Notes: generated from the letters alone by a model not told the origin. A stretch of DNA of 39,137 nt from Spirochaetales bacterium (GCA_947478845.1 CANJXC010000019.1:1-39137), one strand, 5' to 3'. Shown: positions 1-8,491, numbered from the stretch's first letter. Program-made: numbers and translations.

Positions 1-91
1 CCTCCACCATGCTCACGCCTTGGTACTAAAAGGTGACTCCTACCGTATGAAAGACCGGATCAGAAGCGGGGTCGTTGACTCCGAGTAGACA
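1..91. other. Left edge, no gene recognised
   Basis: This short stretch lies beyond the truncated nqrE stop codon, where the missing 3' end of nqrE and then nqrF would be expected. I see neither, and no ORF, terminator or repeat stands out. A 12-bp direct repeat AAAAGCGGAAGT (96-107 and 120-131) sits just inside the truncated gene. It supplies the odd LPLF...LPLF tail of that protein and may mark the rearrangement point. Confidence 0.4.
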
Positions 92-550
92 TCAAAAAAG
101 CGGAAGTAGCCCGTCGGCGAAAAGCGGAAGTTTGAAATCGGCGTTGACATGGCCGAAGTCATAGTTGCGGATTTCCATGAAGAGCACCACGCCCAAAATG
201 GCGCAGTTTGCAACAATCAGCGGCAGGTAGATTCCCAAGCTCATGTAGAGAGCAGGACTCACACGCTCGATGATCATCTCAAGGGCCTGAACTACCGCCG
301 CCACAATGATGATATATACGAACAAATCGAGGTAAATCATGTTGAACGGGATGAGCACGTAGTTAAGGATGGGCCAACTGATGGCCGAGCTCAGCACCAG
401 AACTACGATGACCGCAATGCCTAAGCCGTTGGAGGAACCAATGTCCTTAGAGATCGCGATGAACGAGCAGGTTCCCAAGAAATTGGAAAGAAGAATGTTC
501 GACGTGAAGATTGACGCGAACAGCAGGGTAATAGGATCAACGTAACTCAT
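92..550 (-). CDS. NqrE-like subunit, C-terminally truncated (second copy)
   Basis: This is a 152-residue homologue of NqrE, a membrane subunit of Na+-translocating NADH:quinone reductase. The complete copy at 5202-5795 has 197 residues. The two proteins match well up to the NYDF motif (about residue 132). The present one then ends in an unrelated 20-residue tail, so the last membrane helix or helices are lost. The two cysteines that help hold the [2Fe-2S] cluster between NqrD and NqrE in known structures are kept (LGTCSF, C28; VANCAI, C116). The ATG overlaps the nqrD-like stop (ATGA), as in the complete operon. No nqrF follows. It is either a non-functional remnant or, less likely, a short variant. 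The truncation is seen in the sequence; loss of function is inferred. Confidence 0.8.
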   Translation of the reverse strand: MSYVDPITLLFASIFTSNILLSNFLGTCSFIAISKDIGSSNGLGIAVIVVLVLSSAISWPILNYVLIPFNMIYLDLFVYIIIVAAVVQALEMIIERVSPALYMSLGIYLPLIVANCAILGVVLFMEIRNYDFGHVNADFKLPLFADGLLPLF

Positions 551-1206
551 GCCTCACCTCCAGCGGTAGCAGGCTTAGGCGCCTTGGCTGCCGCTTCAAT
601 TTTGAGAGCGCGGGTCTTGAACACCCAGAGAATGATCGCCAGCAAGAAGAAGGCGCTAGGCGCCATGATGGCGATCGTCCAGTTGTTGCCTGACGAGAGG
701 TATTCAGGGGGGAAGACAGGAATATCGAGGATGGTTCCGAAGGCCAAAGGTTCTCGGATCAGAGCCAATAGACCCAACACCAACATGTAGCCCAAGCCAC
801 TGGTAAATCCATCCCACCACGAGATTAAGGGCGGATTCGCAGGCGCGAAGGTCTCGGTGCGTCCCATAACAATACAGTTGGTAATGATCAAACCAACATA
901 AGGCCCTAGCGAGCGCGCAACAGCAGGCACAAAGGCATTCAAAATCAGCTGAAGCAAGACGACGTAGAAGGTGATGGCCAAAACCTGAAAAATCATACGC
1001 ACTCTTCGGGCAATCAGATGCCGTATCCACGAGAGCGTGTAGTTGGCGAACGCCGTTACCAGCGACACTCCAACGGTCATGATCAGCGTATTGGTCAGCT
1101 TGTTCGTAACAGCGAGGGTCGAACAAATGCCCAATACCTGTACCAGAACCGGGTTATTGAGATTGAGATTCTCGCGTGTAACCTGCTTGAAAGTGGGTGT
1201 GCTCAC
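547..1206 (-). CDS. nqrD: NqrD-like subunit (second copy)
   Basis: A 219-residue NqrD of full family length with about six hydrophobic segments. LGICSTLAVTN (C28) and GLIITNC (C111) carry the conserved cysteines that face NqrE and bind the inter-subunit iron-sulfur cluster in characterised Nqr. The C-terminal basic, alanine-rich tail is longer than in the copy at 5792-6418. By eye the two copies share well over half of their residues, so this is an old duplication or an acquired paralogue, not a recent copy. The start is GTG, directly abutting the nqrC-like stop. The frame is intact although the neighbours on both ends of this cluster are broken, so it may still be expressed. Confidence 0.88.
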   Translation of the reverse strand: MSTPTFKQVTRENLNLNNPVLVQVLGICSTLAVTNKLTNTLIMTVGVSLVTAFANYTLSWIRHLIARRVRMIFQVLAITFYVVLLQLILNAFVPAVARSLGPYVGLIITNCIVMGRTETFAPANPPLISWWDGFTSGLGYMLVLGLLALIREPLAFGTILDIPVFPPEYLSSGNNWTIAIMAPSAFFLLAIILWVFKTRALKIEAAAKAPKPATAGGEA

Positions 1207-2019
1207 TTAACTGCCTCCCTTTTGGGCGACGAAGGCCTTTAACAGTACCAGAGCCCGTTGATTGATGGTGTCTTTGATGGCAGCACTTGTGATGGTTGCC
1301 CCCGAGATGGCGTCAAAACCATTAGGAGCCGGCGTGCCGGGATGGTTGAAAACCAGCCCCACGTTCGAAGCAGGTTTGATCTTGTCGAACTGTGCGGTAA
1401 AGCCCGGCTCCTCGATGCGGCCTCCCAAGCCAGGAGTTTCCACGTTAAACAAGACCCGCATACCCGAAATCTCGGAGAGATCCGCATTAGATCCAACTGC
1501 AAGCGACACGTTGCCCCAGAGGCCAGGTCCCGTGAAGTCGCCACCAAAGCGTTTTTGTCCGTCAGCCTCGGTAACATAGAAGAATGCAGGAATGTTGCCA
1601 GTGTAACTGTTGTCCTGAAGGGCCTTGCTCACCACGTCGTCCATGGTCATTTTGGCTTCCGCGAGTGCCGCACGGTCACTGTCGGAGGGAAACAGGTGCA
1701 AGAGCGTCGGGTCTTTGGCTATGGCATCATAGTCAATCGTGTCGTAGACAACGATCAGCTTGCCCGCGCTATCTTTCGCCAACTTTCCAATGGTGTACTT
1801 GTCGAGCTTTTTGTATTCCTCGCGGGCCTTTTCCATGTTTTTCGCGTCGGCAGGTAGTCCCATCGAAGCGAGAGTCTTGATGACGTGCTGGTCGAGCCAG
1901 TAGGCGTCGGCAATGGGCTTAGTGCCCACATAAGCCAAAGTCAACGGAAACACCAGAACAACAGTCATGAAGAACGTGAAACTGATGGTAAAAATATGGC
2001 CGTCTTTGTTGATTTTCAT
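1207..2019 (-). CDS. nqrC: NqrC-like subunit (second copy)
   Basis: A 270-residue NqrC with one N-terminal membrane anchor (about residues 10-32) and a periplasmic FMN-binding domain. NqrC carries a covalently bound FMN in the Na+-translocating NADH:quinone reductase. The attachment motif SGATITS is at residues 239-245, with T244 the likely flavinylated threonine. It is about 43 residues longer than the second NqrC at 6415-7098, mainly from extra sequence in the middle of the domain, and the proteins are clearly diverged. It overlaps the nqrB fragment by 4 bp, as in a normal nqrBC junction. No flavin transferase (ApbE) gene is visible in the window. Confidence 0.88.
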   Translation of the reverse strand: MKINKDGHIFTISFTFFMTVVLVFPLTLAYVGTKPIADAYWLDQHVIKTLASMGLPADAKNMEKAREEYKKLDKYTIGKLAKDSAGKLIVVYDTIDYDAIAKDPTLLHLFPSDSDRAALAEAKMTMDDVVSKALQDNSYTGNIPAFFYVTEADGQKRFGGDFTGPGLWGNVSLAVGSNADLSEISGMRVLFNVETPGLGGRIEEPGFTAQFDKIKPASNVGLVFNHPGTPAPNGFDAISGATITSAAIKDTINQRALVLLKAFVAQKGGS

Positions 2020-2171
2020 TCCGCACCCCCTTCGGCGGTCTTGGCCTGGGCTGTGGCAAGCTTTGCGGGCCCCGCCTTGGCAGAAACTTTCTTCTTGTTC
2101 GCTGGCATCAGCTCATCTAGCAACGAAGCAAAGGTGTTGGCAGTCAGGATGGCGAAGCTCACACCTTCCGC
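2016..2171 (-). pseudogene. nqrB 3' fragment
   Basis: Only the last 50 or so codons of an nqrB gene remain. They encode AEGVSFAILTANTFASLLDE followed by a lysine- and alanine-rich tail, the same end as the complete NqrB at 7095-8360. Homology starts abruptly at about 2171. Upstream codons in this frame (to 2216) are unrelated and read antisense to the neighbouring fragment. The block 2136-2171 is identical, base for base, to 7191-7226, ending exactly at the breakpoint. That is far more similar than the rest of the two clusters. I read this as a deletion or recombination scar. Confidence 0.85.
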
Positions 2172-2186
2172 CTGCTGGCCCCAAGA

Positions 2187-2594
2187 ATGCTGTCTCTGAA
2201 AGGGGTTGTATCCCAAACAGACCCCGGACCGTTTGCTTCCATGACAACCCCGATGGAGTTCTACCGAACCCTTCTCAGGCTCCTCGCCACGGTTCCGCCA
2301 AGCTCCGCTTCACTCAAAGGAGTGCACAGACACGCCACCCTCGAAGCTCGCTTGTGGCTGGGTTCCAAGGTGAAGATTGGTTCCGGAGCCCGAGTGGGTC
2401 CCGATTCAATTCTCGCGCCAGGAGTCACCATCGGAAAGGGTGCCCAAGTCAGATCTACAATAATTCTCACAAAGGAGGTCATTGGAGCCGCTGTGGAGTT
2501 TGAGGGAAAGATCATTGTGGGAAATATGATCCTTGACCCCAACAGCGGCAGTGGACTTGCCATCGGTGAAAAGCAAATCCTACGCGTTCCTTGA
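2187..2594 (+). pseudogene. C-terminal fragment of a sugar nucleotidyltransferase (hexapeptide beta-helix)
   Basis: The readable part, from about MTTPMEFYRTLL onward, matches the end of NDP-sugar pyrophosphorylases such as mannose-1-phosphate guanylyltransferase. It has a degenerate GTP-x-EF linker, then left-handed beta-helix repeats of hexapeptide type (WLGSKVKIGSGARVG, ILAPGVTIGKGAQV and similar). The catalytic Rossmann-like domain that should precede it, about 250 residues with a GG-x-GTRL motif, is absent. Its place is taken by the nqrB scrap on the other strand. Two gene ends therefore meet with both 5' parts missing, which suggests an inversion or deletion junction, or an assembly chimera. 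Confidence 0.7.
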
Positions 2595-2619
2595 TTCCTT
2601 CTCAGTGTTACTTTAGAGT
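2591..2619 (+). promoter_or_regulatory. Putative sigma70 promoter of the antiporter gene
   Basis: TTGATT (2591-2596), a 17-bp spacer and TAGAGT (2614-2619). It overlaps the stop codon of the nucleotidyltransferase fragment and lies 33 bp before the antiporter ATG, leaving room for the AAGGAG ribosome binding site at about 2641-2646. Four of six bases match in each box. Confidence 0.5.
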
Positions 2620-2652
2620 GACTAAGAACAATTTTATCTCAAGGAGCTATTC

Positions 2653-3900
2653 ATGTCTTCCATCGATATTGCCAAGATGGACCTGCTTTCGGTCGCGATC
2701 ATCGTAGTAATTGGCCTCGTAGGCAGTGTCATCGCCAAAAAGATCAAGATTCCCGACATAGTGCTGTTTTTACTTTTGGGCATTTCCATAGGCCCGGCGG
2801 CCCTAAACCTGCTCAATGTTCCCGCCGACTCCACCATGAATCAACTGATCCTTACCATTGGTGCGTGCTTCCTTCTGTTTGACGGCGGTTCCACGTTGCG
2901 TTTCGCGGTGCTCAAAGAGATCTGGATAACGCTACTCGTCATCGCCACCATCGGCGTGTTGGTCACGGGAGCAGTGATGGCAGCCTTTGGTGTTTGGCTG
3001 GGTATCCCCGTCATGACGGCCATCCTTCTTGGAGCTGTTACCGCTTCGACTGACCCCGCAACTTTGGTGCCAATTTTTAAGCAGGTACCTATTAAAGACC
3101 GCGTGGCCCAAACCGTTATGAGCGAGTCAGCTCTCAACGACGCCATGGGAGCTATCGCCACCTTTGCGGTGGTAGGGGTCGTCCTTGGTGCTCAGAGCGG
3201 TGGCGAGAGCTTCAATATCCTTACTGCACTGGGTGACCTCGGCTGGGAGGCTGGGATAGGTCTGGCTGTGGGGGCTTTGGTAGGGTATGTGGCTATCGTC
3301 CTTGTAGGTCACAAAAAGCTTGCCGTGTTCCAAGATTTTGAGTCGTTTGTGGTCCTAATGTCGCTGATTGCGGCCTACCTTGGTGCCGACGCCCTTCACG
3401 CCTCAGGCTTCATGGCCGTATTCACCCTAGGCGTGATGTTCGGTAACAAGGATAGTTTTGGACTACCGCTACCCCACGTTAACCAAGAAAACTTCGAGCG
3501 CGACTTAGGCAACATCACGCTCTTGATGCGCACCTTTATATTTATTTTGCTGGGCAGTCAAGTCAGCTTCTCGCTATTGGCTCTCTACTGGTGGCAGGGA
3601 TTGGTTCTCCTCGTGGTCTTTATGTTCGTCGCCCGGCCTGCCGCAGTCTTCCTCTGCGCCGGACCCGACCGCAACGCTAAGTGGACATTGAAGGAACTCA
3701 TATTTATGAGTTGGACCAGAGAAACTGGTGTCATTCCAGCAGCTCTAGTTGGTATTTTGGTGGGCATGAAGGTCCCAGGAATGGACGTTGTAGGGTCGAT
3801 TACCTTCATTTTCATCTTGGGCACCATCCTTATCCAGGCCCCAACCACCGCTCCGCTAGCCAAGAAGCTGGGCTTACTCTTGGAGCCACATCAGAAATAG
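2653..3900 (+). CDS. CPA1-family Na+(K+)/H+ antiporter
   Basis: A 415-residue polytopic membrane protein with 11-12 hydrophobic segments and no large soluble C-terminal domain. It exchanges monovalent cations for protons across the cytoplasmic membrane. The CPA1 signature is present: a TDPA unwound-helix motif (about residue 136), then an ESALND motif (about residue 158) holding the ion-binding acidic residue. The start is ATG with a good AAGGAG ribosome binding site. It stands alone between the nqr remnant and the nqr operon, convergent with nqrF. With Nqr pumping Na+ outward, an antiporter here fits a sodium-linked energy economy, but that link is inferred from position. Whether Na+ or K+ is the substrate cannot be read from sequence. 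Confidence 0.88.
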   Translation: MSSIDIAKMDLLSVAIIVVIGLVGSVIAKKIKIPDIVLFLLLGISIGPAALNLLNVPADSTMNQLILTIGACFLLFDGGSTLRFAVLKEIWITLLVIATIGVLVTGAVMAAFGVWLGIPVMTAILLGAVTASTDPATLVPIFKQVPIKDRVAQTVMSESALNDAMGAIATFAVVGVVLGAQSGGESFNILTALGDLGWEAGIGLAVGALVGYVAIVLVGHKKLAVFQDFESFVVLMSLIAAYLGADALHASGFMAVFTLGVMFGNKDSFGLPLPHVNQENFERDLGNITLLMRTFIFILLGSQVSFSLLALYWWQGLVLLVVFMFVARPAAVFLCAGPDRNAKWTLKELIFMSWTRETGVIPAALVGILVGMKVPGMDVVGSITFIFILGTILIQAPTTAPLAKKLGLLLEPHQK

Positions 3901-3917
3901 GAGCACTAGCGTAATGG

Positions 3918-3948
3918 AAAAAAGGCCACCCTATAGGGTGGCCTTTTT
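3918..3948. terminator. Bidirectional rho-independent terminator
   Basis: Perfect stem GGCCACCC (3924-3931) and GGGTGGCC (3936-3943) with a TATA loop, flanked by A6 on the left and T5 on the right. It works in both directions and lies between the convergent antiporter (+) and nqrF (-) genes. Confidence 0.95.
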
Positions 3949-4046
3949 ACTTTTGTGGTAGCTAGATCTTTTCGGTATTGTAGCCACGAACGCCTCTAAC
4001 GTAGGTATCGTGGATTGCCGAGTTCTTTGGAACCCTCGACCAAGTT

Positions 4047-5186
4047 TTAAGCGAACTTGTCGAAGTAGATCCTTTCTTCTGGCATCTTGTTCTTCTTCAT
4101 CACTACCATACACGCATCGAGCATACCAGGGCTACCGCACAGGTACCCCTCCTTCTCCTCGGCGAGAGGAATTTTGGTCTGCATGTAGTCGTCTAGAACA
4201 ACGGTGATAAGACCAACCGGCCCTTTCCAGTCTTCATCGGGCCCGGGCTCGGAGAGAGCAGGGACAAAGTGAAAGTTCGGGTAATTGGCGTCGAGTTCCC
4301 ACAGCCAGTCGAGGTAAAACATGTCTTTCGTAGTGCGGGCACCAAAAAAGTACCAGATAGGCCGGTCGTTGAAGGTACCATTGGCAATTCTCTCATTGAA
4401 GATCGACTTCATAGGGGCCATTCCCGAACCACCGGCCACACAAATCATAGTCGCGGAATTGTCGTGCACGTAGAAGTCGCCCACGGGAGCTACCACGTTG
4501 ATTTTTTGTCCTACCTTGAGAAAAGAGTGGACATAGGTAGTAACCACGCCCCCTGGTACCAGGCGAATCAAAAACTCCAGTGTTTCCTTCTGTTGGGGGT
4601 GGCTGCTGAATGAATAGGCTCGGGCTGTGGGCTCCTTCATATCACCGTATGACGGCACCTCGAACTGGCCGTAGTTACCCGCAACGTAGTGCAAGTCGGT
4701 GCCCGCAGGCATCCGCACCGTGACTTCCTTGATGTCGTAGGTCAGAGGGACTATTCTCTCTACAATACAGTCGAGTTTCTTGATGTTGAACAACTCTTCG
4801 GGAATGTGGAGCTTAAGGTCTGTTTTGACCTTAACTTGGCACGAAAGGCGCACGTTGTCCAATTGTTCTTTTTCGGTTAGGTAAGGGATCTCCGTGGGCA
4901 GGTGCGGGCCTACATCGCTGATAACTTGGCACTTGCACGCTCCACAACTGCCACGCCCTCCGCAGGCTGAGGGAATGAAGATTCCCTCGGCAGCTAGTGT
5001 ACTCAAAAGCTTGCTGCCACCATTCACCTTGAGCACCCTCTTGCCCTCATTGATGTCAATGGTAACTTCACCATAGTTGTTGACAATTTTGTCTGTGAAA
5101 GCGATGAGCAGGCCTAGCACGGCGGTGAAAACTGCTACGATGAGCGCCGCCACAACGGCGCTAGTCAGAATAAAACCGATATCCAT
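4047..5186 (-). CDS. nqrF: Na+-translocating NADH:quinone reductase subunit F
   Basis: A 379-residue NqrF, the electron-input subunit that takes hydride from NADH. It has an N-terminal membrane helix (about 5-30), a plant-type [2Fe-2S] domain with C75, C81, C84 and C116, and a ferredoxin-reductase-like FAD domain (RAYS, 189-192). The NADH domain shows AGGSGMAPM (251-259) and a late CGSPGM motif. It is the last gene of the operon nqrBCDEF, 15 bp after nqrE, with a GAGGAG ribosome binding site. It is slightly shorter than the roughly 408-residue proteobacterial protein. No second nqrF accompanies the partial cluster at the left edge. Confidence 0.95.
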   Translation of the reverse strand: MDIGFILTSAVVAALIVAVFTAVLGLLIAFTDKIVNNYGEVTIDINEGKRVLKVNGGSKLLSTLAAEGIFIPSACGGRGSCGACKCQVISDVGPHLPTEIPYLTEKEQLDNVRLSCQVKVKTDLKLHIPEELFNIKKLDCIVERIVPLTYDIKEVTVRMPAGTDLHYVAGNYGQFEVPSYGDMKEPTARAYSFSSHPQQKETLEFLIRLVPGGVVTTYVHSFLKVGQKINVVAPVGDFYVHDNSATMICVAGGSGMAPMKSIFNERIANGTFNDRPIWYFFGARTTKDMFYLDWLWELDANYPNFHFVPALSEPGPDEDWKGPVGLITVVLDDYMQTKIPLAEEKEGYLCGSPGMLDACMVVMKKNKMPEERIYFDKFA

Positions 5187-5201
5187 CGTGTTCTCCTCGT
5201 C

Positions 5202-5795
5202 TTACTGTACCCGGACCATGCCCGAAAAGCCCACGAAGGCCATGGCCATGAATCCGATGGTGATAAAGGTGATGCCTGGGCCCTGAAGCCCGGCGGGTAC
5301 GTTCGACTTTTCGTACCTTTTGCGCATGGCCGCGAGCATCATGATGGCCATCCACCAACCGAGTCCCGAACCAATGGCGAACGAGAGCGACTGCCAAAAG
5401 TCATAATGGCGGATTTGCATGAAAAGCACGGCGCCCATGATGGCGCAGTTGACAGTGATCAGGGGCAAGAAGATTCCTAGGGTAAGGTAGAGCGCTGGCG
5501 ACACACGCTCGATTACCATTTCGAGAACCTGAACCACAGCGGCAATCACAATTATGAACACAATAAACGACAAGTACTCTAGCCCGGTTGGAATCAAAAG
5601 GTATTCTAGCACCACCCAACTGAGGGCCACGGTGATGGCCAGCACCACAGTAACAGCGATACCCAAGCCATTTGAAGAGTTCATGTCCTTCGAGATCGCA
5701 ATAAAAGAGCACATGCCCAGAAAGTTAGCCAGAAGGATGTTTGAAGTGAAGATTGAAGCAAAAAGCAAGGTCAGCGGATCAATGACGGGGGTCAT
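5202..5795 (-). CDS. nqrE: Na+-translocating NADH:quinone reductase subunit E
   Basis: A 197-residue, full-length NqrE with six hydrophobic helices. LGMCSF (C29) and TVNCAI (C117) carry the cysteines that, with those of NqrD, bind the membrane [2Fe-2S] centre in known Nqr structures. Its ATG overlaps the nqrD stop by 4 bp. It serves as the intact reference for the truncated copy at 92-550. The RnfA/RnfE family is homologous, but the covalent-flavin NqrB/NqrC and the NqrF partners in the same operon identify this as Nqr. Confidence 0.95.
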   Translation of the reverse strand: MTPVIDPLTLLFASIFTSNILLANFLGMCSFIAISKDMNSSNGLGIAVTVVLAITVALSWVVLEYLLIPTGLEYLSFIVFIIVIAAVVQVLEMVIERVSPALYLTLGIFLPLITVNCAIMGAVLFMQIRHYDFWQSLSFAIGSGLGWWMAIMMLAAMRKRYEKSNVPAGLQGPGITFITIGFMAMAFVGFSGMVRVQ

Positions 5796-6418
5796 TTGTT
5801 GCCTCCTGTTTTTTTCATTTGCAGTGTCTTAGAAACCCAAATGACAATTGCCACCAAGAAGAAGGCACTGGGAGCCATGACCATAATAGTCCAATTGTTT
5901 CCGCCGGCAGTGAAGTCGAGCGGGAGCACAGGAATATTCATCAGCGTACCGAAAGCGAGCACTTCACGAAACACAGCCAAACCGACAAGAACGATCATGT
6001 AGCCAAAGCCCGAAGTCAGGCCATCCCAGAAACTGATCACTGGACGGTTAGCCTGCGCAAAAGCCTCTGCCCGGCCCATAATGATGCAATTAGTGATGAT
6101 GAGACCCACATACGGGCCAAGGTTTTTGCTCACCTCGGGGGCATAGGCCCTTAAAACGATGTCGACGATGATGGTATAAAAACTGATGACCAGTACCTGC
6201 ACGATCATCCGTACCTTGCGGGGAATCCATGCGTTCATCAGCGACAGGGTCCAACTCGAGAACGCGGTAACGAGGGCTACGCCTACGGTCATTATGAGCG
6301 TATTCGAAATCAGGTTTGTAACCGCAAGAGTCGAACAGATGCCCAAAATCTGAACCAGAATCGGGTTATTTGTGATGACGTTTTCTTTGAGGTTAGCGAG
6401 ATACTTATTTTGGCTCAT
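5792..6418 (-). CDS. nqrD: Na+-translocating NADH:quinone reductase subunit D
   Basis: A 208-residue membrane subunit with LGICSTLAVTN (C28) and GLIITNC (C111), the two conserved cysteines facing NqrE. It is of normal family length and overlaps both neighbours by 4 bp (nqrC upstream, nqrE downstream), indicating translational coupling. It is a paralogue of the NqrD at 547-1206, differing at many positions and in its shorter C-terminal tail. Confidence 0.95.
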   Translation of the reverse strand: MSQNKYLANLKENVITNNPILVQILGICSTLAVTNLISNTLIMTVGVALVTAFSSWTLSLMNAWIPRKVRMIVQVLVISFYTIIVDIVLRAYAPEVSKNLGPYVGLIITNCIIMGRAEAFAQANRPVISFWDGLTSGFGYMIVLVGLAVFREVLAFGTLMNIPVLPLDFTAGGNNWTIMVMAPSAFFLVAIVIWVSKTLQMKKTGGNK

Positions 6419-7098
6419 TGAACCCCTCCGGTCAATTGCTTCATTTGAGCCACCGCACTGTTAACGGTGGCCACAAAGCCCTTGGTGGTGATTGTGGCGC
6501 CGGTTACGCCATCGACAGTGTCGTTTTCTTTGTCCGAGTCGCCGGCACCGCTTCCGTTAACGAAGGCAAGAGCCCCCGAAGACGGAACTTGCTGGCCCAA
6601 AAACTGATTTAAGAACCAAGGTTCCGCAACGCGGGCGCCGAGGCCAGGGGTCTCAACGTGGGCAATTACCTGCACCCCGGTGAACTTGCTAATCAATCCG
6701 TCAAAACCGACTGCGAGTACAAGGTTGCCCCACAACCCTTGTCCGGTGAAGGCGCCAGCCCAGGTTGCAAGATCGCCGCTTTTGGAGCGGAAGTACAACG
6801 GGTCGTAGGGTCGCTTGAGTCGTTCGGCTTCACGCACCTCAGAGGTCGTTACGGTTACAAGTTTGTCGCCCTCAAGCCTGAATTTATCAAGGGCGTCGAA
6901 AGTGGCAATGACTGATTTGGCGTCGTTCTTATCCGCTGGAATGGCCATGGCCTGCAGAATAGACAAAGCAGAAGCTACCTGCTGGTTCTCCTTCACTTTG
7001 TCTTTGGTGAGCTCGTTTGCTACCGAAAGTGGAAGGACCAACAAAAAGGTCACACCAAGGCTGAACAGCACGGTGTAAAGTACGCTGTCTTTGTTCAT
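6415..7098 (-). CDS. nqrC: Na+-translocating NADH:quinone reductase subunit C
   Basis: A 227-residue NqrC with an N-terminal membrane anchor (about 6-26) and a periplasmic FMN domain. The flavin attachment motif TGATITT is at residues 199-205, with T204 the expected covalent site. The domain also shows the conserved TGQGLWG and HVETPGLGARV stretches. It overlaps nqrB and nqrD by 4 bp each. It is shorter than the second copy at 1207-2019. Confidence 0.94.
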   Translation of the reverse strand: MNKDSVLYTVLFSLGVTFLLVLPLSVANELTKDKVKENQQVASALSILQAMAIPADKNDAKSVIATFDALDKFRLEGDKLVTVTTSEVREAERLKRPYDPLYFRSKSGDLATWAGAFTGQGLWGNLVLAVGFDGLISKFTGVQVIAHVETPGLGARVAEPWFLNQFLGQQVPSSGALAFVNGSGAGDSDKENDTVDGVTGATITTKGFVATVNSAVAQMKQLTGGVQ

Positions 7099-8360
7099 GC
7101 TTGGGCCTCCTGAGCTGCCACAACCTTGCCGGCGGGAGCTTTTTTCTTTTTGTTCGCCGGCATCAGCTCATCGAGCAACGACGCAAAGGCGTTGGCAGTC
7201 AGGATGGCGAAGCTCACACCTTCCGCGAAACCGGAGAATACCCGGATGGTAATTGTCAGGCCACCAATAAGAAAGCCATAAATCCACTGGCTTACGTTTT
7301 TCTTGGGGGCCGACACAGGGTCGGTGGACATGAACACGGCCGCAAACAGGATAGATCCTACCATCATGAAACTGAGGACGTCCATGATCTTCACGCCTAA
7401 GTCGGTACCGAGACGATGTTCACGGAAGACCGGGAAGCGAGTGTCCATGAGGCCACTGAAGTAATAACCCACGGTGAAAACCAACGCACCCGCAACCGTA
7501 AGAAGCACGAGGCGCCAGTTGGCAGTTTTGGTCATCAGCAGGTAGATACCCGCTAGAATGATGAGGAAGATCGCTCCCTCACCCATAGAACCGACTCTCA
7601 GGCCGAAAAAGAGGGCAAGCGGATCATTGTTCTCTAGCTGGATGTTCCATCCGAAGAACGAAATCGTGTGATGCCAATTGTTTTCTTTGGCCAAGCCACG
7701 AAACACCTCGATAGGGGTCGCCATCGCCACAGAGTCGAGCTCGTTAATAGCGATGCGCGTTCCCTTAGTGAAGGGGAAGGCGTAGGCGACTGCCACATTG
7801 AAAGCGATTACGGCCACCACGGCTAGCGCCACCGAAATGATAACCGCCTGTGTTTTGGCCTCTTTTTTGGTGATGTACCAGAATAGGGCGCCAACCAGAG
7901 CGAGCATCACGACAGCTTCGAGGGCCGTGCTACCCTGAATCAGGCGGTTCATACCGCCACCGAAGCCGAAACCGCCGGGAATCATCCAGGTGGTTTGGAG
8001 CATCAGTGGGAAGGAAATGTAACAGAACGTTCGTCCTGTGATGGAGGGGTTGAACATGTTGCGGCCGAAACCGCCATAAACCTCTTTACCAAAGATCACT
8101 GCAAACAATATGCCTACACCGGCAGCCCAGAAAGGTACCGCGGGCGGGAGCGAAATAGCAAAAAGTCCACAAGTGACCAACACGGCTTCACTGACTTTCT
8201 TGTTCTTACCCTTTTCAAACACATACTCTGCAAGAATACCGAGCAAATAAATGAAGGCGGTCATGGCGATAACACGCCAACCGTACAGGTACACCGACCA
8301 TAGGAAAATCGGAACTAGAGAATAAACGACCCGACGCATCGGATCCTGTTTAATGAACAC
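7095..8360 (-). CDS. nqrB: Na+-translocating NADH:quinone reductase subunit B
   Basis: A 421-residue NqrB, the multi-helix core that carries covalent FMN and riboflavin and takes part in Na+ translocation. About ten hydrophobic helices are visible. The FMN attachment threonine is probably T145 in IQGSTALEA, which stands where other NqrB proteins have SGAT; the motif is slightly unusual. The start is GTG with a strong AAGGAGG ribosome binding site (8366-8372, minus strand) 5 nt away. It is the first gene of the operon. NqrA, normally immediately upstream, is missing here, so the complex needs an NqrA from elsewhere in the genome or works without it. Confidence 0.94.
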   Translation of the reverse strand: MFIKQDPMRRVVYSLVPIFLWSVYLYGWRVIAMTAFIYLLGILAEYVFEKGKNKKVSEAVLVTCGLFAISLPPAVPFWAAGVGILFAVIFGKEVYGGFGRNMFNPSITGRTFCYISFPLMLQTTWMIPGGFGFGGGMNRLIQGSTALEAVVMLALVGALFWYITKKEAKTQAVIISVALAVVAVIAFNVAVAYAFPFTKGTRIAINELDSVAMATPIEVFRGLAKENNWHHTISFFGWNIQLENNDPLALFFGLRVGSMGEGAIFLIILAGIYLLMTKTANWRLVLLTVAGALVFTVGYYFSGLMDTRFPVFREHRLGTDLGVKIMDVLSFMMVGSILFAAVFMSTDPVSAPKKNVSQWIYGFLIGGLTITIRVFSGFAEGVSFAILTANAFASLLDELMPANKKKKAPAGKVVAAQEAQA

Positions 8361-8491
8361 TCTTCCCTCCTTGCTGCACAGACGAAGATCGCCACGATTC
8401 TAGACCGAGCTCGACCTCGTGTGCAACCGGAATATTCGATTAAAAGACAGGCATGCCACTCTGAAGATCCCAAAATGGAGTTTCCTTAGAG

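Noticed and set aside
1258-1857. 199-codon plus-strand ORF opposite nqrC
   Set aside because: It lies wholly antisense to a well-supported gene and its composition shows no domain or start signal.
4047-8360. Rnf complex in place of Nqr
   Set aside because: NqrF with fused FAD/2Fe-2S domains and the NqrB-NqrC order match Nqr; no RnfB- or RnfC-like ferredoxin genes are present.
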